Assembly: GCF_963974515.1 (NCBI RefSeq)
Contig: NZ_CAXBDD010000009.1
Coordinates: 19,449-83,448 of the forward strand
DNA from: Sunxiuqinia sp963974515
GTDB taxonomy: Bacteria; Bacteroidota; Bacteroidia; Bacteroidales; Prolixibacteraceae
DNA length: 64,000 bases
Reading direction: 5' to 3'
The notes under the pieces are model-generated. The model was not told the origin of the DNA. It did not search any database and worked only from the letters and a program-made list of their open reading frames with translations. Position numbers and translations under genes: made by a program. Below are positions 44,836 through 54,381 of the stretch, one piece after another (position 1 is the stretch's first letter; every line of letters begins with the position of its first letter).

Positions 44836-45925
44836 ATGATTCAGAAAGAGCAGCTAAAAGAGCTTGCGGAGCGCCGGGATGCGCTGAGGAGGCATCTTTG
44901 ACTACGATGCAAAATTAATTCAACTACAAGAAGAAGAACTTAGAACACAAGATCCCGACTTCTGGAATGATCCCAAAGCGGCTGAAAATCAGATGAAAGT
45001 CATTCAGTCGATTAAGGCTTGGACCGAGAGTTTTAAAGAAGTGGAACAAGCCTTGGAAGATTTACAAGTGCTGTTTGAATTTTTTGAGGCCAATGAAGCC
45101 AGCGAGGCCGAAGTGGATGCGCAGTTGCAAAAGTCATTGAAACATATCGAGGAGCTGGAAGTCCGTAACATGCTTCGAAAAGAAGAAGACAAGCTGGGAG
45201 CCATTCTCCGGATTAATGCAGGGGCAGGTGGCACAGAAAGCAATGACTGGGCGGAGATGTTGATGCGCATGTATATGCGCTGGGGTGAGAAAGAAGGCTA
45301 CAAGGTGACTGTATCAGAATACAATGCCGGCGATGAAGTGGGCGTAAAGAACTGTACCATCGAGTTTGAAGGGGATTATGCCTATGGCTACCTGAAAAGC
45401 GAAAACGGCGTGCACCGGCTGGTTCGTTTGTCACCTTTTAACGCTCAAAATAAACGGATGACTTCCTTCACTTCCGTTTTTGTGGCCCCCTTGGTTGATG
45501 ATACCGTTCAAATTGAAATCAATCCTGCAGATATTACTTGGGATACCTTTCGTTCGGGAGGTGCTGGTGGGCAGAATGTGAACAAGGTTGAAACCGGTGT
45601 TCGCCTGAAGCATGCGCCAACCGGAATTGTCATTGCAAATACCGAAAGCCGATCGCAGTTTGCCAATAAGGAAAATGCCTTGCGCTTGCTGAAATCGCAA
45701 TTGTATGAGTTGGAACTTCGTAAACTTCGGGAAGCGGAAATGCAAATCGAGTCGACTAAGAAAAAAATTGAGTGGGGATCGCAAATCCGTTCGTACGTGT
45801 TACAACCGTATAAAATGGTGAAAGACACAAGAACCGGACATGAAACAGGCAATGTCCAGGCTGTTTTAGATGGAGAAATTGACGGATTTATGAAAGCTTA
45901 CTTAATGGAATTCAGTGAAGACTAG
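44836..45925 (+). CDS. prfB: peptide chain release factor 2, programmed +1 frameshift
   Basis: RF2 ends translation at UGA and UAA. The gene is read in two frames: 44836-44898 (21 codons, MIQKEQLKELAERRDALRRH then L), then a +1 shift at CTTTGAC (44896-44902), then 44900-45925, giving 362 aa. AGGAGG at 44887-44892 sits three bases before CTT TGA, the same SD-like element and slippery codon as in E. coli prfB. High RF2 ends at UGA; low RF2 allows the shift, so the gene is autoregulated. The release motifs are present: SPF (VRLSPFNA), which reads UGA, and GGQ (GGAGGQNVNKV). The ATG at 44827 is an alternative start in the same frame. Confidence 0.96.
44887..44902 (+). promoter_or_regulatory. programmed frameshift signal of prfB
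   Basis: AGGAGG, a three-base spacer CAT, then CTTTGAC. The in-frame TGA (44899-44901) is bypassed by +1 slippage of the Leu codon. Confidence 0.95.
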
Positions 45926-46026
45926 TCTGCTGGATACGAAAAATTCAGAAACTTTTTCGCATATTTAGGACAGATCGTTTAACTACTTAGCTGTTGAGGG
46001 GTTATTCTCAATAAAAGCAATGGAAT

Positions 46027-48426
46027 ATGACAAGGATAAGCAACCAATATATTAATCGTGAAATAAGTTGGCTTTCGTTTAACGCACGCGTGTTGCAGGA
46101 AGCAGAGGATCCTACTGTTCCACTTTTTGAACGCATTCGGTTTATCGGAATTTTTTCGAACAACCTCGATGAGTTTTTTCGTGTGAGGGTAGCATCTGTC
46201 CGTCGAATGGTTGACTTTGAGAATGATGAAACCTTAATTGGCGACATCAGACCCGAGGAGCTGCACGAGAAAATCATGGAGACGGTTGTTTCGCATCAAA
46301 AACGCTCGCAGGAAATATTCCGCAACATTATGCAAGAGCTTAAGCAGGAGAATATCCTCATGGTTGATGAAACCGACCTGGAGCCGGAACAAATTGTCTT
46401 TGTCAAAAACTATTTCAAGGACAAGGTGCTTCCCAACCTGATTCCCATTATGTTGAGCAAGGAAAACAAGTTTCCGTACTTGCGCGACCGGTCAGTTTAC
46501 CTGGCCATCAAGCTTTCGCGCAAGGCACGGCCCGATAAGTTTGCCTATGCTCTGGTTCGTATTCCAAACATATCTTTGTCCCGCTTTTTGGTATTGCCAG
46601 AGAAAGATGGACGTAAATATGTCATGCTGCTCGATGATGTGATTCGTTACAGTTTACCCGATATTTTTCCTTTGTTCAACTACGATCAGTTTGAAGCTTA
46701 TACCATTAAGGTAACGCGTGACGCAGAGCTGGATATTGATGACGATATTTCCAAAAGCTTCGTTGAAAAGATGGAAGCCAGCTTGAAGAAAAGAAAAGTG
46801 GGCACACCTGTCCGGCTCCTGTACGACAAGGATATTCCGGATGATTTATTGAATTTCATCATTAAAAAGATGAAGTTGGATCCGGACAACCAGGTTCCGG
46901 GTGGAAAATACCATAACCACAAAGATTTCATGGACTTTCCGGAGATTGGGCAAGCCCACCATTATTATAAACGCCTGACGCCGGTTAGGCACAAGGAACT
47001 GAAACAGCATGAAAGTATTCTGAAGCGGTTACGCCGGAAAGATATCATGTTGCATTATCCCTATCAAAGTTTTAGTCATTTTCTTGATTTGCTTCGCGAA
47101 GCAGCTATCGATCCGGCAGTAAAAGAAATTGGCATCACAATTTATCGGGTGGCCGACAATTCGCGGGTGGTGAATGCCTTGCTGAATGCGATCAGAAATG
47201 GGAAAAAAGTAACGGTTGTTATCGAGCTGCAAGCCCGTTTTGACGAAGAGGCTAACATATACTGGTCGAATAAGTTACAGGAAGAAGGGGCTCATGTGGT
47301 GAATGGAGTTCCTGGACTCAAAGTACACAGTAAGCTGGCTTGGATAAAGAGAAAAGAGAAAGGTTCTTTCAAAAATTACGCTTACGTGGGAACCGGAAAT
47401 TTTCATGAAGGAACTGCCCGGGTATATGGCGATGATGGTTTGCTGACTGCTGATCCCAGAATCGCCGATGAGGTGGCCCGTCTGTTTGGATTTTTTAAGC
47501 ACAATTACCGGATTTCAAATTACAAGCACCTGGTAGTCAGTCCGTTTTCGATGCGAGGCTTTTTTATGTCAAAAATTGATCATGAAATAGCTATTGCCAA
47601 ATCAGGTAAGCGCGGGTTTATGGTGTTGAAAATGAATAGTCTGATAGATCCAGAGATGATGGATAAGATTTATGAGGCTGCTCATGCCGGGGTGAAAATT
47701 CGCCTGATTGTTCGCGGGATCTTTGGATTGTTAACTGAGACGGAAGGTGTAAATGAAAATATTGAGGCCATCAGTATTGTCGATAAATACTTGGAACACT
47801 CCCGTATTTTCTTGTTTGGAAACGGGGGAAAGGATCAGATTTACATTTCCTCGGCCGACTGGATGCCGCGGAATTTGAATCGACGCATTGAAGTGGCATG
47901 CCCAATTTACGATGAAAATCTAAAAGCCGAATTGCGCGAAATGCTTAAGATTCAGCTTCGCGATAACACCAAATCGCGGATCTTAGACAATGAATTGTCG
48001 AACACCTACAGCCGGCAACATATGGAAGGCCGGTTTCGTGCACAGGAAGATTATTATCAGTACATCAGATTAAAACATCAAGTAGCCATGAAAATCTACC
48101 ACAACCCAAGATGCTCGAAAAGCCGGGCCGGTTTAAAATATCTCGAAGAAAACGGATACCACATCGATGTGAAGAATTACATGAAAGACGGAATCACGGC
48201 AGATGAAATCAAAAATATCCTGGCCAAATCAGGGATGAAGGCGTTTGAATTGGTTCGGACTCAGGAGGAATTGTATCGAAAGGAATACCGGGGCAAAGAG
48301 TTGACCGACAATGAATGGGTGAAAATTTTAGCCGAAAGCCCACGGCTGATGAAGCGTCCGATTGTGATTAACGGTAAGAAAGCCATTCTGGCCCAGCCGC
48401 CCGAGCAAATTGAAAAAATCCGCTAA
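46027..48426 (+). CDS. ppk1: polyphosphate kinase 1 fused to an ArsC/Spx-like domain
   Basis: The first 687 residues are a full Ppk1, which makes polyphosphate from ATP. They start with the conserved QYINREISWLSFNARVLQEA, carry the catalytic histidine in LKVHSKLAWIKRK, and include YVGTGNFHEGTARVYGDDG. From residue 688 (an internal ATG at 48088) the frame continues with an ArsC-like domain of 112 residues: MKIYHNPRCSKSRAGLKYLE at its start and LMKRPIVINGKKAILAQPPE near its end, the arsenate reductase pattern with one active-site cysteine. No stop codon separates them and there is no linker. ArsC could also be made from its own ATG. The fusion is unusual and worth verifying. Confidence 0.9.
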   Translation: MTRISNQYINREISWLSFNARVLQEAEDPTVPLFERIRFIGIFSNNLDEFFRVRVASVRRMVDFENDETLIGDIRPEELHEKIMETVVSHQKRSQEIFRNIMQELKQENILMVDETDLEPEQIVFVKNYFKDKVLPNLIPIMLSKENKFPYLRDRSVYLAIKLSRKARPDKFAYALVRIPNISLSRFLVLPEKDGRKYVMLLDDVIRYSLPDIFPLFNYDQFEAYTIKVTRDAELDIDDDISKSFVEKMEASLKKRKVGTPVRLLYDKDIPDDLLNFIIKKMKLDPDNQVPGGKYHNHKDFMDFPEIGQAHHYYKRLTPVRHKELKQHESILKRLRRKDIMLHYPYQSFSHFLDLLREAAIDPAVKEIGITIYRVADNSRVVNALLNAIRNGKKVTVVIELQARFDEEANIYWSNKLQEEGAHVVNGVPGLKVHSKLAWIKRKEKGSFKNYAYVGTGNFHEGTARVYGDDGLLTADPRIADEVARLFGFFKHNYRISNYKHLVVSPFSMRGFFMSKIDHEIAIAKSGKRGFMVLKMNSLIDPEMMDKIYEAAHAGVKIRLIVRGIFGLLTETEGVNENIEAISIVDKYLEHSRIFLFGNGGKDQIYISSADWMPRNLNRRIEVACPIYDENLKAELREMLKIQLRDNTKSRILDNELSNTYSRQHMEGRFRAQEDYYQYIRLKHQVAMKIYHNPRCSKSRAGLKYLEENGYHIDVKNYMKDGITADEIKNILAKSGMKAFELVRTQEELYRKEYRGKELTDNEWVKILAESPRLMKRPIVINGKKAILAQPPEQIEKIR

Positions 48427-48441
48427 GGAAATAAAAAGTAC

Positions 48442-49230
48442 TTAACCAACTTTCGATTGAAGCGATTGAATCTCTTGTCCGAGTTTTGCTTTTTGTTTCA
48501 GAAGTTTCGATAAGGCCAAGGCGTCTTTTACCGCTTGCTTGTCGTACTCTTCCAGGATGATGTAGTAGTAACGCGAACCCAGAAATACGGCTTTCAAATT
48601 GCGGTCCGCATGTTCGGCTATAAATTCAATAACGCCGTTGTCGGTGCCATCGCGGTACGAAACTTTTTCCCACTTGGTTTCCATAAAATCGCTGCGGTGG
48701 TTTAACACATTGTCCAGGTCGACCTTTTCGGTTTTTGCCTGTAGGTCCTGGTCGTACACCCGCAAGCCGGTATGTTCGAGCCACTGGTCGCCGTAATAGT
48801 TGCTCGAAATATACAGCTCCCCGCGCTCATCCAAATGAATCTGAATAAAAGATTTGTCCCATCGCCGCTCAAATTGCTGGCGTTTGTGAACGTATTGCGT
48901 GTAGCGATCGAAGTCGGTTTTTTCCTTTACGAATTTAGCTTCCAGTTTTTCCAGTTTCACCTTCAGTGAATCCATTTCATCCTGTTTTTGGTAAAACAGG
49001 TCTCCGTAAATCTTCTTTTTGAATTGATCCGCTTCATCCAGGGTTTGAATGGCGCCCCTGTATTTTAGTTGGATCGTGTCCAGTTGTTGTAAGGCCAGTG
49101 TGGTGTCGCCTTTTTGATAAGCATTTTTAGCCAGCGCAAGCCTGTCGGCGGCCAGCTCTTTCTCCGATTTTCCGCAGGAAAACAACAAGGCAGCAATCAA
49201 TACAATAAAAAAAATCCGGCTCAAGTTCAT
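48442..49230 (-). CDS. hypothetical lipoprotein with coiled coil
   Basis: A lipoprotein of about 262 aa with no recognised domain. Signal peptide and lipobox (LLFSCGKS) are clear; the start at 49230 (MNLSRIFF) is used over an in-frame ATG at 49242 because it gives a more compact signal. Residues about 20-110 are highly charged and probably helical or coiled-coil (KVKLEKLEAKFVKEKTDFD). The C-terminal half is mixed beta/helix with ELYISSNYYGDQWLEH and ends with another helical stretch LSKLLKQKAKLGQEIQSL. It is convergent with the ppk1 fusion gene. Confidence 0.75.
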   Translation of the reverse strand: MNLSRIFFIVLIAALLFSCGKSEKELAADRLALAKNAYQKGDTTLALQQLDTIQLKYRGAIQTLDEADQFKKKIYGDLFYQKQDEMDSLKVKLEKLEAKFVKEKTDFDRYTQYVHKRQQFERRWDKSFIQIHLDERGELYISSNYYGDQWLEHTGLRVYDQDLQAKTEKVDLDNVLNHRSDFMETKWEKVSYRDGTDNGVIEFIAEHADRNLKAVFLGSRYYYIILEEYDKQAVKDALALSKLLKQKAKLGQEIQSLQSKVG

Positions 49231-49297
49231 GGACAAATGCATTTAAATAATTTCCTTCGTAGTTTCAATTCATCAAAGAAAATTAATAATTATCAGG

Positions 49298-49810
49298 ATG
49301 GAAACAAATTCAGTTGCTTTTTTTCGGTCGCAAAATTATCCTGAACTTCCTGCCAAACCCCTTGTTGCCGCCTGGAGGGTAAAGAATCCACAGAATGTGG
49401 GGAGTTTAGTGCGATTGGTTGATAATGTGGGAGGCGACACCTTGTATTTGTTGGATGATGACAATCCCAAGCGTGAAAGTTCCATCAAGAAAACGGCCGG
49501 ACTAAGTTTTAAAAATGTCAGGTTGATTGTGACCAGCTCGGATGAATTTTTTCATTCCATCCCCGACGGGTATGCTGTTTTTGCTGTCGAAACGGATCAA
49601 AATTCAGAAAATCTATTCACGACCCAATTTCCTGATAAAGTGGCTTTTTTATTGGGAAGCGAAATGCATGGTTTGTCGCCCGATCTGATTGCCCGCTGTG
49701 AACAAAGCATCCATATTCCGATGACCGGTTCCTGCAAGTCGATGAATATTTCCCATGCGTTAAGTGTTGTCCTGTTTGAGTGGGTGCGCCAACAACTTTT
49801 TTGCAAGTAA
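49298..49810 (+). CDS. TrmH/SpoU family RNA 2'-O-methyltransferase
   Basis: A 170-aa SPOUT methyltransferase. It shows the three family motifs: VKNPQNVGSLVRLVDNVGG (motif 1), LLGSEMHGLS (motif 2) and IPMTGSCKSMNISHALSVVLFEW (motif 3), which together bind SAM in the knotted fold. It lacks the N-terminal substrate-binding domain of larger TrmH enzymes and so resembles small tRNA or rRNA methylases. The target nucleotide cannot be told. oxyR begins 53 bases downstream. Confidence 0.9.
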   Translation: METNSVAFFRSQNYPELPAKPLVAAWRVKNPQNVGSLVRLVDNVGGDTLYLLDDDNPKRESSIKKTAGLSFKNVRLIVTSSDEFFHSIPDGYAVFAVETDQNSENLFTTQFPDKVAFLLGSEMHGLSPDLIARCEQSIHIPMTGSCKSMNISHALSVVLFEWVRQQLFCK

Positions 49811-49863
49811 GTTTTCTTTTCATCGATTTTTTCTATTTTTAGCAACTATAAATATGAAAAGCC

Positions 49864-50805
49864 ATGATCACACTGACACAGTTGGAGTATATTGTTGCCG
49901 TTGACACCTACCGGCATTTTGGACGGGCAGCCGAGCATTGCTTTATTACGCAGCCAACTTTAAGTATGCAAATAAAAAAGCTGGAAGAAGATTTGGAAAT
50001 CATTATTTTCGACCGGAGCAAGCAACCACTTATTCCCACTGATGTTGGTAAACGAATCATTGAACAGTCGCGCATCATTCTAAAGGAGACCGAAAAGGTA
50101 AACGACATTGTCAAAGATCACAAGAATTTGATTTCCGGTGAATTGAAAATCGGTATTATTCCAACACTGGCGCCTTATCTGTTACCACTGTTTATTGGCA
50201 ACTACAAACGAAAGTATCCTAATATTCTGATTACAGTTCAGGAGCTGACCACCGAAAATATTGTCGATCACCTGAAGCGCGACTTGCTCGATGTTGGAGT
50301 ACTGGTTACTCCGCTTAAAGAGGACCGGATTAATGAACGCCCCATTTTTTATGAGGAAATGATGCTCTATTCGCATGAAAGGCATCCGCTTCATAACAAA
50401 GAAAAAATCAAAGTAAAAGATATTGCCACCCCCGAAATTTGGCTACTGAGCGATGGGCACTGTTTTCGTCACCAGGTCGTAAATTTGTGTTCCTTTAAAG
50501 GCGCATCAAACGAAGAGTTGCCCTTTCACTTTGAAGCAGGCTCACTTGAAACACTGATGAATATTATCGATAAGGAAGGAGGAATCACCCTGATTCCGGA
50601 GCTGGCTTCCGTTGATATGGCGGAAAGCCGCCGGAAACATGTTCGCAGCTTTAGCGATGTAACGCCTTTGCGTGAGGTTAGTTTGGTCTATTCGCGCCAT
50701 TTTGCCAAGAACAAACTGGTTGATCTGCTGTGGAAGGAAATGAGCGCGTCAATGCCTAAAGAACTATTAAATAAAGATCGTGGAACGATTGTCGAATGGA
50801 AATAA
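49864..50805 (+). CDS. oxyR: LysR-type peroxide sensor OxyR
   Basis: Transcription activator of the peroxide response, 313 aa. The N-terminal LysR helix-turn-helix is visible (FGRAAEHCFITQPTLSMQIK). In the regulatory domain two cysteines, residues 200 and 209, lie in GHCFRHQVVNLCSFKG; their nine-residue separation equals that of the redox pair Cys199/Cys208 of E. coli OxyR. H2O2 would form a disulfide and activate DNA binding. Usual targets (katA, ahpC, dps) are not in the window. Confidence 0.93.
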   Translation: MITLTQLEYIVAVDTYRHFGRAAEHCFITQPTLSMQIKKLEEDLEIIIFDRSKQPLIPTDVGKRIIEQSRIILKETEKVNDIVKDHKNLISGELKIGIIPTLAPYLLPLFIGNYKRKYPNILITVQELTTENIVDHLKRDLLDVGVLVTPLKEDRINERPIFYEEMMLYSHERHPLHNKEKIKVKDIATPEIWLLSDGHCFRHQVVNLCSFKGASNEELPFHFEAGSLETLMNIIDKEGGITLIPELASVDMAESRRKHVRSFSDVTPLREVSLVYSRHFAKNKLVDLLWKEMSASMPKELLNKDRGTIVEWK

Positions 50806-50924
50806 ATTTTTGCAATTTTTGTTTGATAATTAAAAAATCTTCCATTTCTTTGCATCGCTGAAATCGAAACGGCTTTTCTTAACGAAGACGAGCCCGGTTT
50901 TTAGAAAAAATCCTGACAAAATAT

Positions 50925-50954
50925 TTGGTGGCTTCAAAATTTGATTTATTTTTG
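50925..50954 (+). promoter_or_regulatory. promoter for tRNA-Glu/rpsT
   Basis: TTG (50925-50927), 19 bases, then TATTTTTG (50947-50954), 30 bases before the tRNA. Confidence 0.75.
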
Positions 50955-50983
50955 CAGTCCCAATTTCAGGGAAAGACAATGAT

Positions 50984-51055
50984 GGCCCGTTCGTCTAGGG
51001 GTTAGGACGCCAGGTTTTCATCCTGGTAGCAGGGGTTCGAATCCCCTACGGGCTA
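50984..51055 (+). tRNA. tRNA-Glu (TTC)
   Basis: Seventy-two bases with acceptor GGCCCGT/ACGGGCT (first pair G-U), anticodon loop TTTTCAT with anticodon TTC, a five-pair anticodon stem CCAGG/CCTGG and the T-loop TTCGAAT. CCA is not encoded. rpsT begins 29 bases downstream and is probably in the same transcript. Confidence 0.95.
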
Positions 51056-51084
51056 CTTAATTAATTTATCAGAAGAAATATAAA

Positions 51085-51336
51085 ATGGCACACCATCAAT
51101 CGGCAAAAAAGAGAATTCGTCAAGACGAAAAAAAGAAAGTACACAATAAGTACTATGCCAAAACTGCGCGTAATGCGGTCCGCGATCTTCGCGAGGTAAG
51201 CGAGAAGGATGCTGCTGTAGCAGAACTTCCAAAAGTTGTGTCGATGATTGATAGATTGGCAAAAAAGAATCTGATTCATAAGAACAAAGCAGCCAATTTA
51301 AAGTCAAAGTTAGCACAGCATATTAGCAAGCTATAA
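51085..51336 (+). CDS. rpsT: 30S ribosomal protein S20
   Basis: An 83-aa helical ribosomal protein that binds 16S rRNA. It begins MAHHQSAKKRIRQDEKKKVH and ends KAANLKSKLAQHISKL, the standard S20 pattern of basic three-helix protein. It follows tRNA-Glu by 29 bases with no terminator between them and is followed by a strong terminator. Confidence 0.96.
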   Translation: MAHHQSAKKRIRQDEKKKVHNKYYAKTARNAVRDLREVSEKDAAVAELPKVVSMIDRLAKKNLIHKNKAANLKSKLAQHISKL

Positions 51337-51357
51337 GGAATTACAAGATATTATAGG

Positions 51358-51387
51358 AAGCCGCTTCAAAATGAAGCGGCTTTTTTT
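51358..51387 (+). terminator. terminator after rpsT
   Basis: Ten-bp perfect stem AAGCCGCTTC / GAAGCGGCTT, loop AAAAT, then seven T. Confidence 0.92.
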
Positions 51388-51461
51388 ATGCCTAAAATTG
51401 ACGGTTGCATTTCCTTGTTTCTTTGATTCTTCATAACTTGGGTTATTGTAAGTGAAAAATC

Positions 51462-52151
51462 ATGTATAAAAAACCAAGTATTAAGGAATGGGCTGTTGAA
51501 GACCGTCCGCGTGAAAAGCTTTTGACTAAGGGTACCCGTTCGCTTTCCGAAGCTGAATTACTGGCGATTTTAATCGGTTCCGGCAATTCAAAAGAATCAG
51601 CTGTTGAGCTTTCGCGGCGCATTCTTCTGGCTGTGAATAATGACTTGTCGGTGTTGAGTAAAAAAGATGCCTCCTACCTGCTTAAGTTCAGGGGGATTGG
51701 TGAAGCAAAAGCGGTTAACATTATGGCCGCGTTAGAGCTGGGCCGCCGGCGAAAGGAGCACGGCACATCAGTCAAAACAGTGATTGCCAACAGCAATGAT
51801 GCCGCCAATTATTTCCGTCCGCTTTTGGAAGATCTTCCACATGAAGAATTCTGGGTTTTGCTATTGAATCGGTCCAATACAGTGATCGATAAGTTCATGA
51901 TCAGCCAGGGAGGGGTAACCGGAACGGTGATCGATGTGAAGCTGATTTTGAAGGTTGCTCTGGAAAGGCTGGCTTGTTCCCTTATCTTGTGCCATAATCA
52001 TCCTTCCGGAAATATGATGGCTAGCGAGGCGGATAAAAAAGTGACCAAAAAAATTAGAGATGCTGCAGAATTAATGGAAATTAGTGTACTCGATCATGTA
52101 ATTATCGCCCACGATCAGTATCTTAGCTTTGCTGACGAAGCTTTATTATAA
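51462..52151 (+). CDS. radC: RadC family JAB-domain protein
   Basis: A 229-aa RadC protein, historically named a DNA-repair protein, biochemical function unclear. The N-terminal helix-hairpin-helix region is seen in LLKFRGIGEAKAVNIMAALELG; the C-terminal JAB/MPN metalloprotease-like domain has the metal motif CHNHPSGN with an upstream SQGGVTGT and a later Asp in VLDHVII. Length fits the family. It stands first before the deacetylase/FemAB/GNAT group with a nine-base gap. Confidence 0.93.
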   Translation: MYKKPSIKEWAVEDRPREKLLTKGTRSLSEAELLAILIGSGNSKESAVELSRRILLAVNNDLSVLSKKDASYLLKFRGIGEAKAVNIMAALELGRRRKEHGTSVKTVIANSNDAANYFRPLLEDLPHEEFWVLLLNRSNTVIDKFMISQGGVTGTVIDVKLILKVALERLACSLILCHNHPSGNMMASEADKKVTKKIRDAAELMEISVLDHVIIAHDQYLSFADEALL

Positions 52152-52160
52152 CATCAAATC

Positions 52161-53504
52161 ATGCTAGTTGTATTTACCCAGGAAATAACCAGCCGTTTGC
52201 GGTACATCTTTCGGTTTCTATTCGAAGAGATTCTACGTGTTCCGGTAATCATCACCGATGATTTGCATGAATTCAACGCCAGCAATTTCCCCAAAATCAA
52301 TTATTCGTTGCTTCCGTTGGATTGTCTGCTGAAAATGCATCCGCATCCGATCCTTTTTCAGCATGATATCAATTTCCAAAGCCTGGAGGCGGTTCCCTAC
52401 GATGATGAAGTGTATTTTTTTGAATCTTCAGCCGATTCTTTTTTGCCGTTTGATCCCTTTGCGGCCAGCTTTTATTTGGTTAGCCGCTACGAAGAGTATC
52501 TGATGCGGGAGCTGGATCAACATAAACGCTATCCTTCCCATCACAGTATTTTGTATCGAAATCACTTGTTGCACAAGCCGGTCGTCAATCAATGGGCATA
52601 TATGATTGCGGAGAAAGTTAGACGGCACTATGCTGATTTTGAGTTCCAGTCGCCCCGTTTTGAATTCCGATCAACCATTGATATTGACAATGCCTGGGCT
52701 TATAAAAATAAAAGCTGGCTGCGTACGGCAGGTGCTTTGGCTAAAGGGTTCCTTAACGGGAACAGACAACAAAATGAAGAACGTTTGCAAGTGCTTCGTG
52801 GCGAAAAGCAAGATCCTTACGAAACCTACGATTTTATCCGACAGCTTTATCATGGACGAAATGAATTGTTACATTTTTTCATTTTGCTGAGCAAAACCAG
52901 TAAATACGACCGAAATGTTTCGCCTGGTAATGAGCAGTTGCAGCAATTGATTCGAGGCTTAAGCGAAGACTATGAGTTTGGAATTCATCCTTCATACCGT
53001 TCAACCAGAAACAAAAGAGAACTCCGGCGAGAGATTAAAACACTGGAGGAGATCATCGACAAAAAAGTAAGATCGTCGCGGCAACATTTCCTGCGATTGG
53101 AGCTTCCAGTCACCTACCGTCGTTTGATTAAGGCTGGAATTCACCATGATTTTACGCTGGGATATGCTGATCAGGTTGGTTTCAGGGCTGGTACGTCCAC
53201 TGCATTTTATTTCTATGATCTGAAAAAAGACGCTCCAACAAAACTGCGCATTCACCCGTTTCAATTTATGGATGTAACCTTAAAAAATCACCTGAAGCTT
53301 TCACCTGATGAAGCCTCGATTATCATTGGGAAAATTATGCGCGGAATTCGAGATTACGGCGGATCTTTTATAAGTTTATGGCATAATGAAAGTTTGTGCG
53401 ATCAGGGCGAGTGGGATGGCTGGCGAAAGGTTTTCGAACAGATGACGAAACAAGCGATTAAATACAAGGATGAATCAGCAGAGCATTACCTACATCAAAC
53501 ATGA
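52161..53504 (+). CDS. polysaccharide deacetylase-like protein (DUF7033 type)
   Basis: A 447-aa Bacteroidota protein that combines an N-terminal domain (about 1-150, starting MLVVFTQEITSRLRYIFRFL) with a divergent carbohydrate-esterase fold. Deacetylase-like signs are RSTIDIDNAW (two Asp, about 170-178), EFGIHPSYRS (about 272-281), SRQHFLRL and the GFRAGTST segment near 345. No canonical zinc His pair as in NodB is seen, so the activity is uncertain. Its stop overlaps the start of the next gene by 35 bases, strongly implying co-translation with the FemAB-like gene. Confidence 0.75.
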   Translation: MLVVFTQEITSRLRYIFRFLFEEILRVPVIITDDLHEFNASNFPKINYSLLPLDCLLKMHPHPILFQHDINFQSLEAVPYDDEVYFFESSADSFLPFDPFAASFYLVSRYEEYLMRELDQHKRYPSHHSILYRNHLLHKPVVNQWAYMIAEKVRRHYADFEFQSPRFEFRSTIDIDNAWAYKNKSWLRTAGALAKGFLNGNRQQNEERLQVLRGEKQDPYETYDFIRQLYHGRNELLHFFILLSKTSKYDRNVSPGNEQLQQLIRGLSEDYEFGIHPSYRSTRNKRELRREIKTLEEIIDKKVRSSRQHFLRLELPVTYRRLIKAGIHHDFTLGYADQVGFRAGTSTAFYFYDLKKDAPTKLRIHPFQFMDVTLKNHLKLSPDEASIIIGKIMRGIRDYGGSFISLWHNESLCDQGEWDGWRKVFEQMTKQAIKYKDESAEHYLHQT

Positions 53505-54381
53505 GGAACTCGATACGGACCGGTGGGACCAGTGTCTGGAGAACGCACCAAATGCCTTGGTGTATGCGCAATCGTGGTACCTCGATAAAATTTGTGATCG
53601 GTGGGATGCCTTGGTTCTTGGGAACTATCAGTATGTGATGCCGCTGACTTTTCGCAAGAGATTGGGCATTACCTATTTGTATCAGCCACTGTTTTGCCAG
53701 CAACTGGGTATTTTTCCCACACCCACAAAAGAAATCAGCCATCAGTTTTTGGATGAAGTGTGTTTGCGGTTTCCATTTGTCGAAATTAACCTGAACGCGA
53801 TGCAGCTGCCGGTTGAAAGTGCCGGCATTTACGAAGAACGGTGCAACCACATGCTTTGGCTGAACGAAAGTTATGCGGTGCTGGCTGCGAATTATTCAAC
53901 ACACACCAGCCGTAAACTGAAAAAGGCAAAAAATCATAAACTGAGCCTGGTGAGAAGCATCTCGGCTGAAGAATATATTCGTTTCAAGAAGAACAACCTG
54001 TCGGTAAAGTTGTCTGAAAAAGAGATGACGACCCTGCGTAATATTTTGGCATTTTCGCTAACACGCAGTTTGGGGCAAATTTATGGTGTTTATTCTTCCG
54101 GAAACGAGCTTTGTGCTGCTGCATTTTTTATTCGCAACAAGCATCGGGTTACGTACCTCAATGCTGCAAGCACTGCGGAAGGAAAAAAGAATCAGGCGAT
54201 GTATTTTCTGATAGATGGGTTCATTTGTGAGAATGCGGGCAAAGAATATTTGTTGGACTTTGAAGGATCAATGATCCCTGGAGTTGCCCGCCTATACGAG
54301 GGTTTTGGTGCAACTCCCGAGAAATATCACCGATTTCGCTACAATAACTTGCCGTGGTGGATTAAATGGTTAAAAAAATGA
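53470..54381 (+). CDS. FemAB/GNAT-like acyltransferase
   Basis: A 303-aa acyltransferase-like protein. The pattern is that of FemAB/GNAT-fold proteins in Bacteroidota: an N-terminal WDQCLENAPNALVYAQSWYL, a middle basic helix TSRKLKKAKNH and the later GKEYLLDFEGSMIPGVARLYEGFGA, the last part recalling the acceptor-binding end of FemABX proteins. It may transfer an amino acid or acyl group to a cell-wall or surface polymer. It overlaps the upstream gene by 35 bases, and its TGA overlaps the ATG of the downstream deacetylase gene (ATGA at 54378). Confidence 0.7.
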   Translation: MNQQSITYIKHEELDTDRWDQCLENAPNALVYAQSWYLDKICDRWDALVLGNYQYVMPLTFRKRLGITYLYQPLFCQQLGIFPTPTKEISHQFLDEVCLRFPFVEINLNAMQLPVESAGIYEERCNHMLWLNESYAVLAANYSTHTSRKLKKAKNHKLSLVRSISAEEYIRFKKNNLSVKLSEKEMTTLRNILAFSLTRSLGQIYGVYSSGNELCAAAFFIRNKHRVTYLNAASTAEGKKNQAMYFLIDGFICENAGKEYLLDFEGSMIPGVARLYEGFGATPEKYHRFRYNNLPWWIKWLKK

